DNA from: Nymphaea colorata
Lineage: Eukaryota; Streptophyta; Magnoliopsida; Nymphaeales; Nymphaeaceae
Reading direction: 5' to 3'
DNA: 64,000 nt
Assembly (NCBI RefSeq): GCF_008831285.2
Contig: NC_045141.1
Location: 11,640,106-11,704,105, forward strand
Below, piece after piece: positions 35,159 through 55,240 of this stretch. Both the position numbers and the translations under genes were made by a program. The notes below the pieces were generated by a model, which worked only from the letters and a program-made list of their open reading frames with translations, made no database searches and was not told the origin of the DNA. Within the stretch, counting starts at the first letter, position 1. Each line of letters starts with the position of its first letter.

Positions 35159-35299
35159 TGAAAAACAGAAGGGGTTTGCTTTCTTCGTGGTACTAGGAAG
35201 TTGATCCTCCAACAACACCTCACAAGTATTAAAAAACATAAGGGTTTGGCTTTCTTTGTGGTACTGGGAAGTGGATCCCCCAACAACACCTCAGGAATA
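35159..35299. repeat. Imperfect 70-bp tandem repeat
   Basis: 35159-35229 and 35230-35299 share TTTGCTTTCTTCGTGGTACT / TTTGGCTTTCTTTGTGGTACT-type sequence and the CAACAACACCTCA end, with scattered substitutions. A more distant copy of its left half may lie at about 34915-34965. Confidence 0.75.
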
Positions 35300-35316
35300 C
35301 GAAATATTCATATTAC

Positions 35317-37244
35317 CAAGGCTAGATAGTGGTTGTTTTAAAATTCCTTGCCGTTTCTCCACAGTGTTGAATCTGCAACATAAACAAATGATTGATATAC
35401 AAATGCTACAAACCAGTGAAATGCATTTAATTTTACGATACCAACACAGTGATTCTAAACAAGGAAAATCCGAGCGCACATTCTTTGAAAATAAAATATG
35501 ATGTGAAGTTAAATTTAAAAAGTTAAAATGCTGGTGTCTAAATGTGAAATTGCACTACTCAGGAGAAATCTAGAAAAAAAATCACAGTGAAAACCTGACT
35601 TTTCTGCTCTTTTTGGGTGGTCGTGACATAACAACATACAATATAATCAATTGAACATGGACAACGAAAGTCTTATGAACATTCCACAGCAAACTAACAA
35701 AAGGTGACTATGCATGTTCAAGTAATTAGTTTTTTTTTTTCTCAACATGCAAAACTTGCACAGGCACCACTTTGATATACTAGTTCGGTACTTCCAACTC
35801 AAAAAGTTGACAATCAGATATTACTTGAATTCAGTAATGATCAGATAGATACTTCTAAAGCGGACCTACTTTGACACATGCTGACAAGGCTAAAGTGGTG
35901 ACTTAATGAATAGAACATAGCATGAGTTTGACCAACTTTCTAAGATCCATGTGCACTTTATAAACCAGTAAAGCAAGGTTTAGGAAAGGAAAAATGGCTG
36001 ACCTTTCAGTTGTTACAATCATAAAATTAGACGTTTGCAAGTAAAGAACAACTAGGCTTGCAAACGAACCTTGACAAGGTTTCCAAGGATATTAAAAGCT
36101 AGTCAATGTCATCGATCATGTTAAGCAAGTTTTGCTGCAAACCATTTTGTGTTCTGTTTGTATATGTTATTGCTTTAGAAGACCATATGATTGTTTCCAT
36201 CTTGGCCTCAATTCTCATGCCACTCTTGGATATAACTTCATCCACTGGACTCCTCTTTTTCCCATTTAAGAAGCCCATTCAGAAGTTTCAACAACAACAA
36301 CACCAGGCACATTGAGTTCTGAAGCACCTTAATCTCTGATATCATGTTTGTCAGTTGTCACAGTATCCAACAACATGGTAACCCTCCCCTTTCCCCCCTT
36401 CCATCCTCTCCATTATTACTTGTCCCCCCACAACCACAAGATGTAGCACATATCCTTCCCCTGTACCATTACCAAAGAGCTTTCCAAAGTAAAAAAAAAA
36501 AAAAAAAAAAAATCATATTGCTTTTTTTTTCAAAATATCGTGATCTTTTCCTTTTCGTATTTTCTTTTGTTAATATATAAATATTCTTTTAATATTTTTG
36601 GTACGAGATCACAAAGCCTAAAATTTGAGGAAAAGATATAGAGAACAGAAGAGAGATATTACTTTTGGTAATTTTCTTCTGAATGACAAAACAAACTAAG
36701 GGCTAACAGAAAAATAATAAGAACCTAAAAAAAATCGAAAATACTGCCACGAAACCATGAAAATGTACATGATCAGTATTCTGAACTTACCGAAATATGT
36801 TTAATTTTTTAATTTCTTCCATTATAACATGACAGTAAGGCAACTTTTTCAGACTCCTGGCAAGGAATCATCTGTTTTACAAAAGAAACAAGTTCCGGCA
36901 CACCAGGACTCAAATACAATGAGAAAGAGTAAATGATTGTACAGCAAGGTTTACCTGTGAACACCACATTCATCGAAGTAGCTACCGGTTACTTCTGAAA
37001 CGCCTAAACCCACTGAAACATATTAGCTAGCGAGGAGAAAGGGTTTCCGGCAGCTATGGCTTAGGTTCTGATAAACTAATGTTCACAACAAATTCATTTT
37101 AACAGTTTTTAGCTAGTTAATTTCCAATTAAAATTAAGAAACACGATGTGATGTTTCAAATGACTGTCCAAAAATAAAAATAAATCTTACCTCTGGCACT
37201 ATAATCGGGCACCCCAATCCAATTCCCGATGGTACTCAAAAGCC
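35317..37244 (-). other. Splice-like exons downstream of the L7/L12 gene
   Basis: Three short minus-strand blocks have GT-AG borders: 37191-37244 (54 bp, acceptor TTCAATAG, donor GTAAGA), 36955-37012 (58 bp, acceptor GTTTCAG, donor GTAAAC) and 35317-35372 (56 bp, acceptor GTTGCAG, donor GTAATA). The first two stay open in one frame when joined (DYSAR then GLGVSEVTGSYFDECGVH). No family is recognised. They could be a spliced 3' UTR of the ribosomal protein gene, a non-coding RNA, or part of an unknown gene. Confidence 0.35.
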
Positions 37245-37532
37245 CTATTGAAAACCAAAATAGAGTGTGCTCACCAGTTAGAAGAGATATGGTAGCTTCA
37301 ACGATTAAAACTCTTGCAAAACGCAGAGACTTTACAGGAAATACAAACATTGCACAAGCGCGTCATAAACTTGCGCTATCTAATGCAATAGAATGATAAC
37401 CAGACAGAAAGAGAATTGAATCACGGAATAATATTCAACCTAGTCCATCAACTGTTATTCCTTCGGATCGCTTTCTTAGCATTTGGGAAAAAAGTTACAG
37501 CAATTAGTATTATTGCTTCATACCAATCAACT

Positions 37533-38042
37533 TCACTCTAGGATGACGGCGGCTCCCAACTCCTTGAGCTTCGCAACGATCGGCTCCGCTTCCTCCTTCG
37601 TCACTCCCTTCTTAAGCACGACAGGTGCCTTCTCCACCAGATCCTTGGCCTCCTTGAGCCCCAAATCCGTGAATGATCTCACCTCCTTGATGATCTTGAT
37701 CTTCGCCGCTGCGTCGAACTTCTCGAGCTTGATGTCGAAGGCGGTCTTGTCGGCGGGCTTCGCCTCCGGCGACGCCGCAGAGCCCGCGCTGGCAGATGAG
37801 AGAGAAGTTGATAGGCCGGCGCCGACAGGACCGTATTTCTGGAACCCTAGTTTGTGGCGGAAGAGGATGGTGTAGTCGTAGCGCTCGAGCTTGGTGAGGC
37901 TGATGAGCTCGTCGGCAATGCGCTCGAGCTTCTGAGACTGGGTCTCCGTGGCCGGCTCGGAAGAGAAAGGGAGATGCCGGATTCGGTCGAAGAGAGCCGT
38001 ACGGAGGAGCGGTGAGGAGGCTGGTCTCCTGACTATCATCAT
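37533..38042 (-). CDS. Mitochondrial ribosomal protein L7/L12
   Basis: An intronless CDS of 169 residues. The first 30 residues are rich in Arg, Ser and Leu without acids ([19 protein letters not shown]), typical of a mitochondrial presequence. The N-terminal dimerisation helices follow ([19 protein letters not shown]), then an Ala/Ser-rich hinge (residues about 77-98), then the conserved C-terminal domain (about 99-169) with [32 protein letters not shown] and [13 protein letters not shown]7/L12 forms the flexible ribosomal stalk that recruits translational GTPases. Two consecutive Met codons (38042 and 38039) leave the start ambiguous by one residue. No lesion. A plastid location is less likely given the presequence and length. 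Confidence 0.93.
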   Translation of the reverse strand: MMIVRRPASSPLLRTALFDRIRHLPFSSEPATETQSQKLERIADELISLTKLERYDYTILFRHKLGFQKYGPVGAGLSTSLSSASAGSAASPEAKPADKTAFDIKLEKFDAAAKIKIIKEVRSFTDLGLKEAKDLVEKAPVVLKKGVTKEEAEPIVAKLKELGAAVILE

Positions 38043-38128
38043 CTATGCCAAGCTGCTGCTTCTCCTTCTTCTGCTTCTTCTGTTCTTCTTCGGAAAAGAA
38101 AGAGGGACGCCTTCCGCAGATGCCTTGC

Positions 38129-38135
38129 TAGGGTT
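38129..38135 (-). promoter_or_regulatory. Telo-box-like element upstream of L7/L12
   Basis: AACCCTA on the minus strand about 90 bp upstream of the start codon. Telo boxes (AAACCCTA) are common in promoters or leaders of plant translation genes, so the context fits. Assigned by motif only. Confidence 0.4.
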
Positions 38136-38259
38136 CGATCACAAATTTGTCCCATGCTTGAATAAATTTTCGTTTTCTTTACACGAAGTAAACCCCTATG
38201 AAACGAGAGACTTGGAACTTGCGGATTTTTCAACATTTCAACCAAAGTTCCGTTTGTAA

Positions 38260-40583
38260 AGGGCCTTAAAAATCAAAATTTTCACATTCTTCAAGTATAT
38301 AAATCTGAATATAAAGTCTTTGTAAACTAATTATCGTTTGATTAACGTTGTTAATCGTTATGAAATTGCTGTTGGCAAAGTTACTTTTGTAAAAGGTGAA
38401 TGACAAAAAGCACTTTGTTGCCTTTAAAAAATACTTCTGTATGTTTTACTTTATACGTGTTATCACTAGGCAACCAATTCATATTTACTTTTATTTTTAA
38501 TTTTCAATGTTTATTGAGGAGAAACTATTTTACTCCATGGTCATATCTTTTACTTTCAAGGTTTTGGCTTGTTTCTTGTGGATCTAGAGTATATCTTTTA
38601 ATTATAGTGTCAAGTTTGCTACTATTTGTAGTTCAAAGGAGTAACACACTAAAATATAATAACAACGATGACATTCAAACCTTGAATCTCTTGAGTGTAA
38701 GCTGTCTTGCCGCCTAGTTGCACTCCGCTCAATTCTTATTTATTTAATTTATGTATTTTATGAACTATATACATTACATACATATTGCATATCTTAGGCT
38801 GCCCAATGTGTGCCATTGCCACCTACCATTTTTGGGAAATTCAATCTTATTGCCGAAGTGCGCCATTGCTGCCAGCCGTTTTTAGGAAAACGAGGTCAAA
38901 ATGCCCAAATTTCTGTAAAAATTAACATTGAAGTCTTTAATACATAAACATTGAAATCTTTAATGCATAAGCTCTCTTAACCATAATATGTTAAATGCAT
39001 TTGCAACTTTTGCAAGGGGAATCTAATTCAGTGCAACCTGGAGTTGTTATAAAGTAGGCTTACCCACCTAGTGCAACTCATATGAGTTCTAGGTGGATTT
39101 TTTGGTAGTTATGGCATAATGAGGTCCTGCATAGTAGATTGATACACAAGTTGAATTACAGAGATATTATTTATCAAGTTATCTTAATGCAATTCAAACG
39201 TTGGTTTTGAGTTTGGGCTAAAAGACATTAGTGTTTGAGGGCTATTTATCTTAAAGTCATATAGTTAAGTGGCTGAGAGTAGTATTTGTGTGCATTCGGA
39301 ACCAAAGCTTCTTGGAAAAGCATGTTGTTCATAGACTTGAAACTTTGCAAAATTGAGAATCTTGGTAGAGAAGAGAATTTATATTGTTGATTCTGGAAGA
39401 AATGAAGAATGAACCAGTGAGAACAAGAATTTGACAAGAGAGATATTGATAGCCATCATAGGAGAAGGGATTTAAAGAGAGAAAAATGATGCGGAATTAG
39501 CCTATGTGTTTGTGTGCATGTTGCAAGTGAATTTTTAAATGAAAACTTGCCACATGTAAAATTGAAATAATGTGCTTTTAGAACATGCTAGATATTATGT
39601 GGTATGGCATGTGGTTGTATAGGAAGTATCAGTAGGTACATAAGATACTTTTGTTTAAAAGATATTATATAGGGCAGGTCGATTTATACTTTACATTGTT
39701 TATTTGAGTTTTGTATTTGTTTCTATGTTATCCAGCGAAAGTGGGGTGTTATGTTAGATGGTTATACACGAATATGTTATAGTTCAACCTAATGTTTTGC
39801 CCAATATGCTATTCATCAACCAGATACATTGAGATATAATGTTATCACTTGAGTAGAATGTGAGCTATGATGTATGATTATGTAAATGACTTTTAAAGGT
39901 AATAATGTGTATGTTGCCTAGTGAGACATTACAAAATGATGTTTTACATCTTTATGACCAAATCTACTTTATGAGTTGAGCTCATTTTAGAATGGAGTTT
40001 TTTTTTTTTTTGGTGATAGATTGTCTTCACTAAAGAGGTGAGGGTCGGGTCCTCTTTTGTGGCTGGACCTGACCCAACAATTGGCATGAATGATGATGCC
40101 ACATTGCCCAACCCGAAGCTTAGAGGGCTTGTGCTACAGATTCCTACTTGATAAATTTTATGAACTACTACCATAGAAAACACTGTGAGTTGCTTAAAAA
40201 TAATGGAACACCAAGTTCTTCCACTCCATGGTTAAGGGCAGACAGAGAAAAAATTGAATTGGTGTGACCTTACATGAGAATAGAACAATAATGGAGATAG
40301 AAAAGATATTTGAAACTAGTATTCATTATTTTTGCAATCTATTGGGTCGAGATCAAGCCTTGGGCAGACTTCCAATGGAGATTGGAGCTGGCCTTCTAGT
40401 CACTCACAAGGAAATCAAGATGCCCATGGGTACTATTTATAGGAAGAGATTCAACGAGCTATCATGCAATTGTTGTAACAATAGACTTATCGACCTATAT
40501 TAGAGTAATGTTAAGGAAAATGTCTTCGATTGATATAAGAAACTTCTTTGTGATAGGTTGTCTTGTGAAAGTCATTAGCAAAA

Positions 40584-40662
<79 letters not shown>

Positions 40663-42330
40663 TTATTCAAAAGGTGATAAGGGCTTGCTAGATGAAAAAA
40701 TTAGGCTTATATATTCATGTAATAGTATTCTTAAGTTCACCACTTGGAATATGGTTTGTTGACTCCAACCAACTTTGTTTAGCTCATGTTCAATTTAACT
40801 ACTGGTTCATTTTTTTTTTAAGAATAATTTGTCTATGCCTCCCAAAATTATTCAAATTTATCTTACAAATGAGCTTCACTTTCAGGATTAAGTTTGTTTA
40901 TATTTAGTACTTGCTAGTTATAAAGATATCTAAACTTCACTAGACTTTTCTAGCAAATTACATCCTATTATCTTAGATATAGATCTTTTTTATACTAGTT
41001 TGGATATGTATTGGTTGTTTGACTACTATACCCTGGTATTGTGTTGGGAAAGGATGATGCTATTTTCTCGATCAGAATGTGAGAGTGCATAATATTGTAT
41101 GGAGAACTCTATTAGTGAAGAGAATATGCTTTTAGTGCTCAAGTATTAAACATAGATGAACATAGGTTACCAAGCCCACCTAGCTGGTGTTATTGTATGA
41201 ACTAATGCTTGGAAATCATCAAGCAAGTTAATTTGATGGTTCACAAAAAACATCCATAGTCATCACTTCTATGGAACCAATTTTATGAACAATCACATTT
41301 AAAATAAAAGCATTCAACTTGAATGCATAATAGCTCGAAACATATTAATACTTCTTAGAACCATGTAATCTCTTTTGTATAGGTAAGCTAAGGTTTGACA
41401 AATCTCTAACAGTTTATTCAAAATTCAGCATTATACATTAGTGTCAAAATTGAAAGGATAATCTAGTGGTTTATCCTTTTAGTGTCCATCAGGAGTTGTT
41501 AGGTTTATGGAATGGTTAAATATTGTTCTATGAAGCTGCCCCAAAAAATAGGACCCATTCTAGGAACATTAGCTTTAGCAATTCATGAATCTACTCAAGT
41601 TTTTAGAGTACGTTCATGAAACAATATGTAAGCATTCTGTTAGCCAAAAGATACTTTAGAAGCGTATGCCATGATGACTGAAAAAAAAAACTTTAAATTC
41701 CTATTTTAATTCACATAGTTCATTATCATATCATCAAAATTATACAAATTTTCTTTCACGTTATTTTTTATTTTGTACTCGCCCCATTAGGGCCTAGCTC
41801 ATGAAAACAATTGCATCTTTTCCTTATGTTTCTATTTTAGCTTCGGGTCCTTCAACATTTCCTTCCACTGGTTTGATTCCCCATGACTAAGGACTTCAAA
41901 AATCTCTTAACGTGTAACTTTTCTCCCACTAAAAGATTAAAATATGGAAGAAGATGCAAGAAGAACATCATATTTTCATGCTTTGAGCAGTATACACACA
42001 AGCACACATGTGTATGTGTGTATGTTTATTGATGTCAACTACCTCTACTTTATAACACATATATATGATATGCATAAATAGTTAAGTCTTTTTCTTTGAT
42101 AAGGATGTGAACAATATGTGATTATCAACAATATCAACTTGATCTTTCGCAATAATTGTGTTTTATCTTCAACAATCTCCTTCTTGTTGTTATTTTCAAT
42201 ATTTGATCTTTTGTTTTCATCCTTTTATCTTTTGTACTCATCCATGATTATAGTAACTTGATGGCTTGCATCTTTGTCAAGAACTTTTACAATATGATCT
42301 TTAGAATGTTGCCTTTTCTTTTTTTGAGCA
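38260..42330. other. Intergenic sequence, no gene recognised
   Basis: AT-rich and without a supported gene. It includes the (TA)n(TG)n array at 40586-40662. A 79-codon open frame at 40264-40503 has no recognised similarity and is treated as chance. Confidence 0.45.
40586..40662. repeat. Compound (TA)n(TG)n microsatellite
   Basis: About 25 TA units (40586-40636) followed by about 13 GT units (40637-40662). Confidence 0.95.
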
Positions 42331-42359
42331 TTATCAACGGCAGAAAGCTTGTGCGACGT

Positions 42360-43510
42360 ATTATGCCTTGGTTAACATCCTTTGTAAGCTTATTGCATCA
42401 TGGATAGATGATCTTGAAGAGATTAAGTGTGTTAGTCATTTGCTTCATGAAAGGCTTGGTAAGAGTGTCAACAACCTAATCATTGTTAAAAATATAGTTG
42501 ATAGTCATTTCCTCTTTTGCAAGCTTCTATCATTCAAAATGCAAGTCGATCTAAATATGTCTGTGTTGAAGATGATAAACTATGTGAATGCTACATATGA
42601 GGTGCCATTATTCTCATAACACAACAAGTTTTTTTTCTTACATTATACCAAATTCTCTTGAAGAAGAAAACGGACCTATGCAATTTTTACTGTAGTATTG
42701 GCAATGGGTTGGTATTTTCATTTTCTACTTAATCATAATAATCTTGGAGGTCCATGATACGAGATTGCATGCATCTAACAAAATTTACATATCCTCCAAT
42801 CAATTGTTTGTCATTTAAGTCTGGCCTAGTCAAGATCATTGTATGTTGCAATATCAAAACATTTGAATCAGTAAAAAATCTGTAGTTAATAGTATTTTTT
42901 AAATATTTTAGAATATATCTTTCATGCTCCACTACTTATCTTAGGTCTATGCAAGTATTGACAAACATTCTTCACTGCAAATGAAAAAACTAGCCCAGTC
43001 ATAGTGATACATTGTAGTTTTCCCACTATGCTTCAATATACAGTGGAATCATGAATGCCTAATCTGGATTGAACAATCAAACCAAAAAAAGCAACTATTG
43101 TCTAATGGTCCTTGTGACAACCATATTTGTTACTTCGAGGTTCAATATATATTTTTGTTGTAAGAGAACTTAGCCTTCTTTGTGGTGCCCGGTTTTAATG
43201 CTTAGAAGGTAATGAAGCTTTCCTATGTCTTAAATAGCAAACATAGGGAGAGACCTAGAAATAAGTTTCAAAATATTTTCAGTTAAATTTCCTATAAGAT
43301 TGACATCAACAACATAAACCAAAACACGTAATGATTTGCCTTTTCTGAACAAAAAAGAGAGAAGTGTGTTTAAAACAAAAGAGTTGAGCCATGCAAAAAG
43401 CTCTTGTTGCCTGTTCTAGGCTATATAAAGCTTTTTACTACATACAAATTTGATGTGGAAATTGTAAGCTATCAAACCCAAGGGGCTGCTTACTCGACCT
43501 TTTATGCCAA
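42360..43510 (-). pseudogene. Degenerate copia reverse transcriptase / RNase H fragment
   Basis: Minus-strand translation in shifting frames gives the copia RT block (KALYSLEQATRALF for the usual ALYGLKQ, LVYVVDVNLIGN for YVDDIILTGN) at about 43500-43200. The ILKYLKNTINYRFF block follows at 42932-42860. The RNase H C terminus (DLHFE, KLAKEEMT, VVDTLTKPFMK) lies at 42580-42440. Many stops and frameshifts, with no LTRs seen nearby. A fourth, older copia copy, unrelated in position to elements 1-3. Confidence 0.78.
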
Positions 43511-44926
43511 CTACTCAAGAAGAAGAAAAAAAATTTACACATCTATTTAATGTATTGTTCATTTTTTGTTCAAACCTGTCGAAAGCATTCGCAACTTCAA
43601 ATTGCTGAAGCTTCTGAAGGTCATGTCAGAGCAAAGCCCTCTTGTGAAGAGGGTTTTGCTCATGACGTGACGTGACGCTGGGGACTTTGCTAATTTCCAT
43701 CACGACTAAAAGGAAGGAGTGAGGCTGACTTCATCCAAGTCAGCGAAACTCGGAATGTATCACAAAATGACTAAACGCTTTTGTGTAGTCCACCCCTTCC
43801 CTTTTATTGTATCAGTTGGCAACTAAACATGTTTTCTGGCATTCTAAAGTTTCATATGTTCTTTCTTTCGTTTTACACACTCATTTACATCCTACAACAT
43901 GCTTGGCATTTTGTGCGAAAATGAACGCCCATGTCTAGTTTCAATTAAAATCATGTCATTCTAACACTATGGTTTCTTTACGTCCTTTATTTTGAAGAGC
44001 TTCCATGTAATTTGTGGGTCAGATTCTTGAGCAAGAGTGATGGCTAAGGCTTTTGAACAAAGAATGTTTACTATAAAAACAGAGTGGAGAATCATACAAC
44101 TTAGGATTAGCCTTGATCGTTCCAGCTTATGATGCCTGACCATGCATATGATGAGATTTGATTGGGTTTCTCATATGGACATTCAATAGGACAAGATTCC
44201 ATCCCAGCATAGTTCTTATTTGAGATAAAATGGTGTTGGAACTTGGTTAAATCCTTCCTTGATGAATGATGCCTTTACTACTCAAACTTATTTATACTCG
44301 GTTGAGCCATGAAATGGAACTTTGATTCACAAAAAATTAACATGGGGAATAGAACAGAAAAAATGCTGTTATCTGACTGGAAATCCATTTTATTGTTCAA
44401 GGAAGGACAGCACAAACATCTAAAAATTTTCAAAAATTGTACTTTGCTACTTCTTTGAAGGGTTTTACTACAGGAGAAAAGAAAGCAAAAACTTTGGTAG
44501 GCTCTCTATTGATGGGGTACATTGCAACAATGAGATGCCAGAAGCTGCATCACAAGTGCAATTCCATTTAATGGTCAAAACTGCGACATGTACAACAGAA
44601 AAGAGCACTATAAACACATTGAATCCTTGTCAGAAGGTGCGGCCTTGGCTCGTCACTTAGAAAAGGTAAAAGCTAAAAAATAAGGACAAAGAACACATTC
44701 TACATTTCAAGGATTGAGTCATATTAGCAGTGTACACTTGACACGGTGAAAACAGAATATTGCCTGGAGTGTTCCATATAGTGGTTACCCTGGACCATTA
44801 CAAGGAGAAAAAACATGAGAACAACTCTGCATACAAGGACAAGGACATGCCAAACGTGGAAGCATTAGCTAAACATTAACAACTTCATTCTGCTCGTGTA
44901 GCGACAAAGTTTGCTCGAACTGGAAT
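43511..44926. other. Intergenic / 3' flank of squalene epoxidase
   Basis: No coding sequence. It contains a hairpin at 43621-43665 and, near the right end, the presumed 3' untranslated region of the squalene epoxidase gene (minus strand). No clear polyadenylation signal was chosen. Confidence 0.4.
43621..43665. repeat. Hairpin-forming inverted repeat
   Basis: AGCAAAGCCCTCTT and AAGAGGGTTTTGCT pair over 14 positions with one G-T, around a 3-nt loop. Outer TCATG/CATGA also pair. Too short for a typical plant microRNA precursor. Function is unknown. Confidence 0.6.
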
Positions 44927-52004
<7,078 letters not shown>

Positions 52005-52340
52005 TTTTCCTCCTCTCCCTCTCTCTCCCTCTCTCTCTTCTTCTTCTTCTTCTTCTCCTCGGAAGAGAAGAAAGGAGGAGGAGGACCAGCTCCCTGCAGA
52101 CGGAAACGGAAAGGACAACCAAGCCCACCGAGAGAGAGAACGAAATAAAGAACGAGACACGGAGGGAGAGATCCGGTCCTCGACTACTCGTGCAACAAAG
52201 GAAACAGAAGACCCAACAAGGAAGGCGGAGACAGGTCAGAATGCAAAAGCCAGAGAAGGGAGGAGGATGAAAGAGGTGACGACGAGGTCGATGAAGAAGA
52301 CGGAGTCCCTCTTCTCTTCTCTGGCTCGTTTTCTCTCTCC

Positions 52341-52348
52341 TCTTTATA
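52341..52348 (-). promoter_or_regulatory. TATA box of squalene epoxidase
   Basis: TATAAAGA on the minus strand, about 340 bp upstream of the start codon, followed by a GAGA/CT-rich leader. This places transcription start near 52315 and a leader of roughly 310 nt. Motif and spacing only. Confidence 0.6.
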
Positions 52349-52419
52349 GCCGTCGAGTCCCCCATGGCTTCCTGGGGTTTCGGGTGTGTGGAGACGGGGT
52401 GGCGTCGCTTCCATTGTGA

Positions 52420-54899
52420 TCGACGGTGAAGGCGATAGGCAACTGGCAGTTTAAGAGGCTGCGCGAATGCCGCGTGGAATTTTTTGGATTTTTTGGACCA
52501 GAGTGGGCTCCGCTGGTGCGGGAAACCTCTCATTCACGTGATGCATGGCTGTTTGCGGTGAAATCTTTTGGGGCTATTGTCCTCTCCCCTCCCACCTGCT
52601 GCAATGCAATGCAATGCAACCCCAGATTTTGCATCCTCTACCTTTCCCCTCGCTCTCCGATTGCGTCACTTAAAGTACGTATTAACTGCCTTCATCAGTC
52701 GCTAAAAGTTCGGCCATAAGTTTATAGTTTATTTGTGGCATTCTTACTTGTTTGATACACATTACTTTATTCCACGAAAGTTTAGTCATCAATTCGATTT
52801 CTATCTTAATATTACTATTAAGCGCAAATGACGCGTACCTAACATTTTAATGAAAAAGTGTATTGTGTTTTATTTAAATCTGAAAACAACTCCAAACACT
52901 GACAGGAGGAAGGAAAATTGAGTTGCTTTCGTTTCTTGGGGTTGTTTCCTTCCCCACCTTTTCCCCTCCCTCCAACTCTTGCTCACTTGTTACTTACTTA
53001 ATAGAAATCCTAAATGAAATCTTATAAAAGTTTTGGACACAATTAAATAATACGTTAACGTTTGATTTTTCTTACTTACTAATACACTTGAAGTATGATT
53101 AAATGGTGGGAGAACGGTCACCAGTTTTATTCATAAATGTTACTTTTTCAGGCTAAATGAAAGTATACCACCTCCACTTTAGGAAGGGGTGGAGCCAAGG
53201 ATGGCCCGCCCTGGCTTCACTTCAAAATTTTTTTTTAATTTATATGTAAATTTTAAGAAATTTCACTTGTTTTATACAACAATTTTGAAAAATGATATTT
53301 TGAAACGTGTCAAGATTTAAAAACTTTAAATTGACCAAAAAATTCTATCTCCCCCCCATGACTTTAAGCCTTTGATACAATCCTTAACGTTGAAAATATG
53401 AAGAGCTTTGGCTTCTAGTGCCATTGGCATTAAAACCGAAACAAATTTGTTTAGAAATATTTTTATGTGAAATAAGATGTCCAATAGTTTTTGTTTTCAG
53501 TGAACCGGAGGTTACCTTATTTAATAACCCTTCCATTTCTTTTACTTTTAGGGTATTGAACTCTATAAAGACCTGCATACTGTATGCATACTGTATACTG
53601 TATACCTTTCAACTTAAGTGTTTGTGCTTTGTTAATTAAAACATCGAAAAAAGAATACAATTTTATTAAAAAAATGCAAAGATATGCAATGGCACGTCAT
53701 GAGCCAACGGATATCTTACATAAATTCACTTTTATGAAGTTCGATTTGCAACTCAAATTTTTTTATTTAATTATATATGTTTGAATATTTTTAACACTTT
53801 CATAAGACCTATTTCTATATGCCTCACCATATATATGGGATGGCATCTACCTTACCCTCCTGCAAGATACCACCCCTTATGCAAAAAGCACGTATATAAT
53901 CTCCTCTGCTTTCCTCCACTCATTCATTGGTCGTCGTAGATTTATGAAATCTAAGTCCAAACGATACTGCGAATGTCAAAATATACACATATAAAGGCTG
54001 AGCTTCAATCATAAGTCTCTTTCAAGAAGGATGCCGTAAGACATGGAGCCAAGGGTAGGAAAGCAAGGCTGAAGCTGGGCCCCCCTCAATTTTTTAAAAT
54101 TTATATCTAAATTTAAAAAAATATTTATTTTATATGAAAATTTTAAAAAATTATATCTTAACGTTCCTGTCAAGATTTTGAAACTATAATTCGACCCTTC
54201 TCATAAAAAATTCCTGATTTCAATCCTACTTGCAACCAGGTTGAATCTCGACTAAAGTTCTCTAATCTCATACTCTTCACAATTTTCATTTGACCACCAA
54301 TCTAATATTCTTTCTTTATGAAGCTCAATATATTTTTTTTACCACTAATCCAATATTCTTTCTTTCTAAGTTCAATATATTTCTTTTTGACCACCAATAT
54401 AAAGTTCTTTTTTTTTAAAGTCTAATATCGTTCATAAAGATCAACCCATGGAGACCTAAGCGGTTAACATTTTTTTTTATTATTATTATTGAGGCGAGTG
54501 ATTTGCATTCGCCATATATACTGTCCGGCCTGAACAAATCTTTTTGTCATGGGACATGATTCCTGAACATAGTTTAATAGAATAAAAACTTGAAGGGACA
54601 CACATACACACACTAGCTATCTATTTAGATGTCTCACAGTTGAAAGCTTTCTGGCCTTTCATACACACACACATTATATATGATGTGATTGTGATTGAAC
54701 AATTGGTTAGGATATTTTTTACTGTTGCAAGTTGCCTGTTATGATGAACTCGGTCCAATCACAACCACCTTATGTATTGCCTCATATAGGTGAATGATGT
54801 GATTGAACATACTATCCAATGCAATACATCAAACAATTTTTTGTGAGAAGTTGGAAGATTTCTCCAGCCAAACTATAAAAAAATCCACAAATTATAATC

Positions 54900-54944
<45 letters not shown>

Positions 54945-55240
54945 CTTGTATAAGAGAATACTTTTGATCAATGCCATTGCATTATATGCAACAAAATCAC
55001 CTTATTAGAATATTAATCATCAGAGTTATTTTTCCAATGATGTTTAGACTGGATTAACCACCATAAGGATTTTAAATGTTGGTCAATCATTAATCCCAAG
55101 TTCTAACTTGGGCCAGTTGAGGTGATTGATAACGAAGTTGGATAACGTGCTTTCTTTTTTTTAGGAGGGTGATCATTCTCGATGCCCGTGAAAACTCAGT
55201 TTGAGCACAAAATCTTGGATTTATTTAAGATATTGTTATT
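52420..55240. other. Intergenic sequence, no gene seen
   Basis: Mostly AT-rich. It contains a short GCAAT repeat (52602-52619), two related fragments with GGAGCCAAGG (about 53190-53330 and 54040-54200) suggesting an old repeat, and a (TA)n array at 54902-54941. No coding potential recognised. Confidence 0.45.
54902..54941. repeat. (TA)n microsatellite
   Basis: About 20 TA units. Confidence 0.92.

Noticed and set aside
52005-52160. In-frame upstream Met giving a 52-residue longer squalene epoxidase
   Set aside because: The added residues are low complexity (poly-Glu/Arg from a GA-rich leader), and the shorter start gives normal family length and N-terminal membrane segment.
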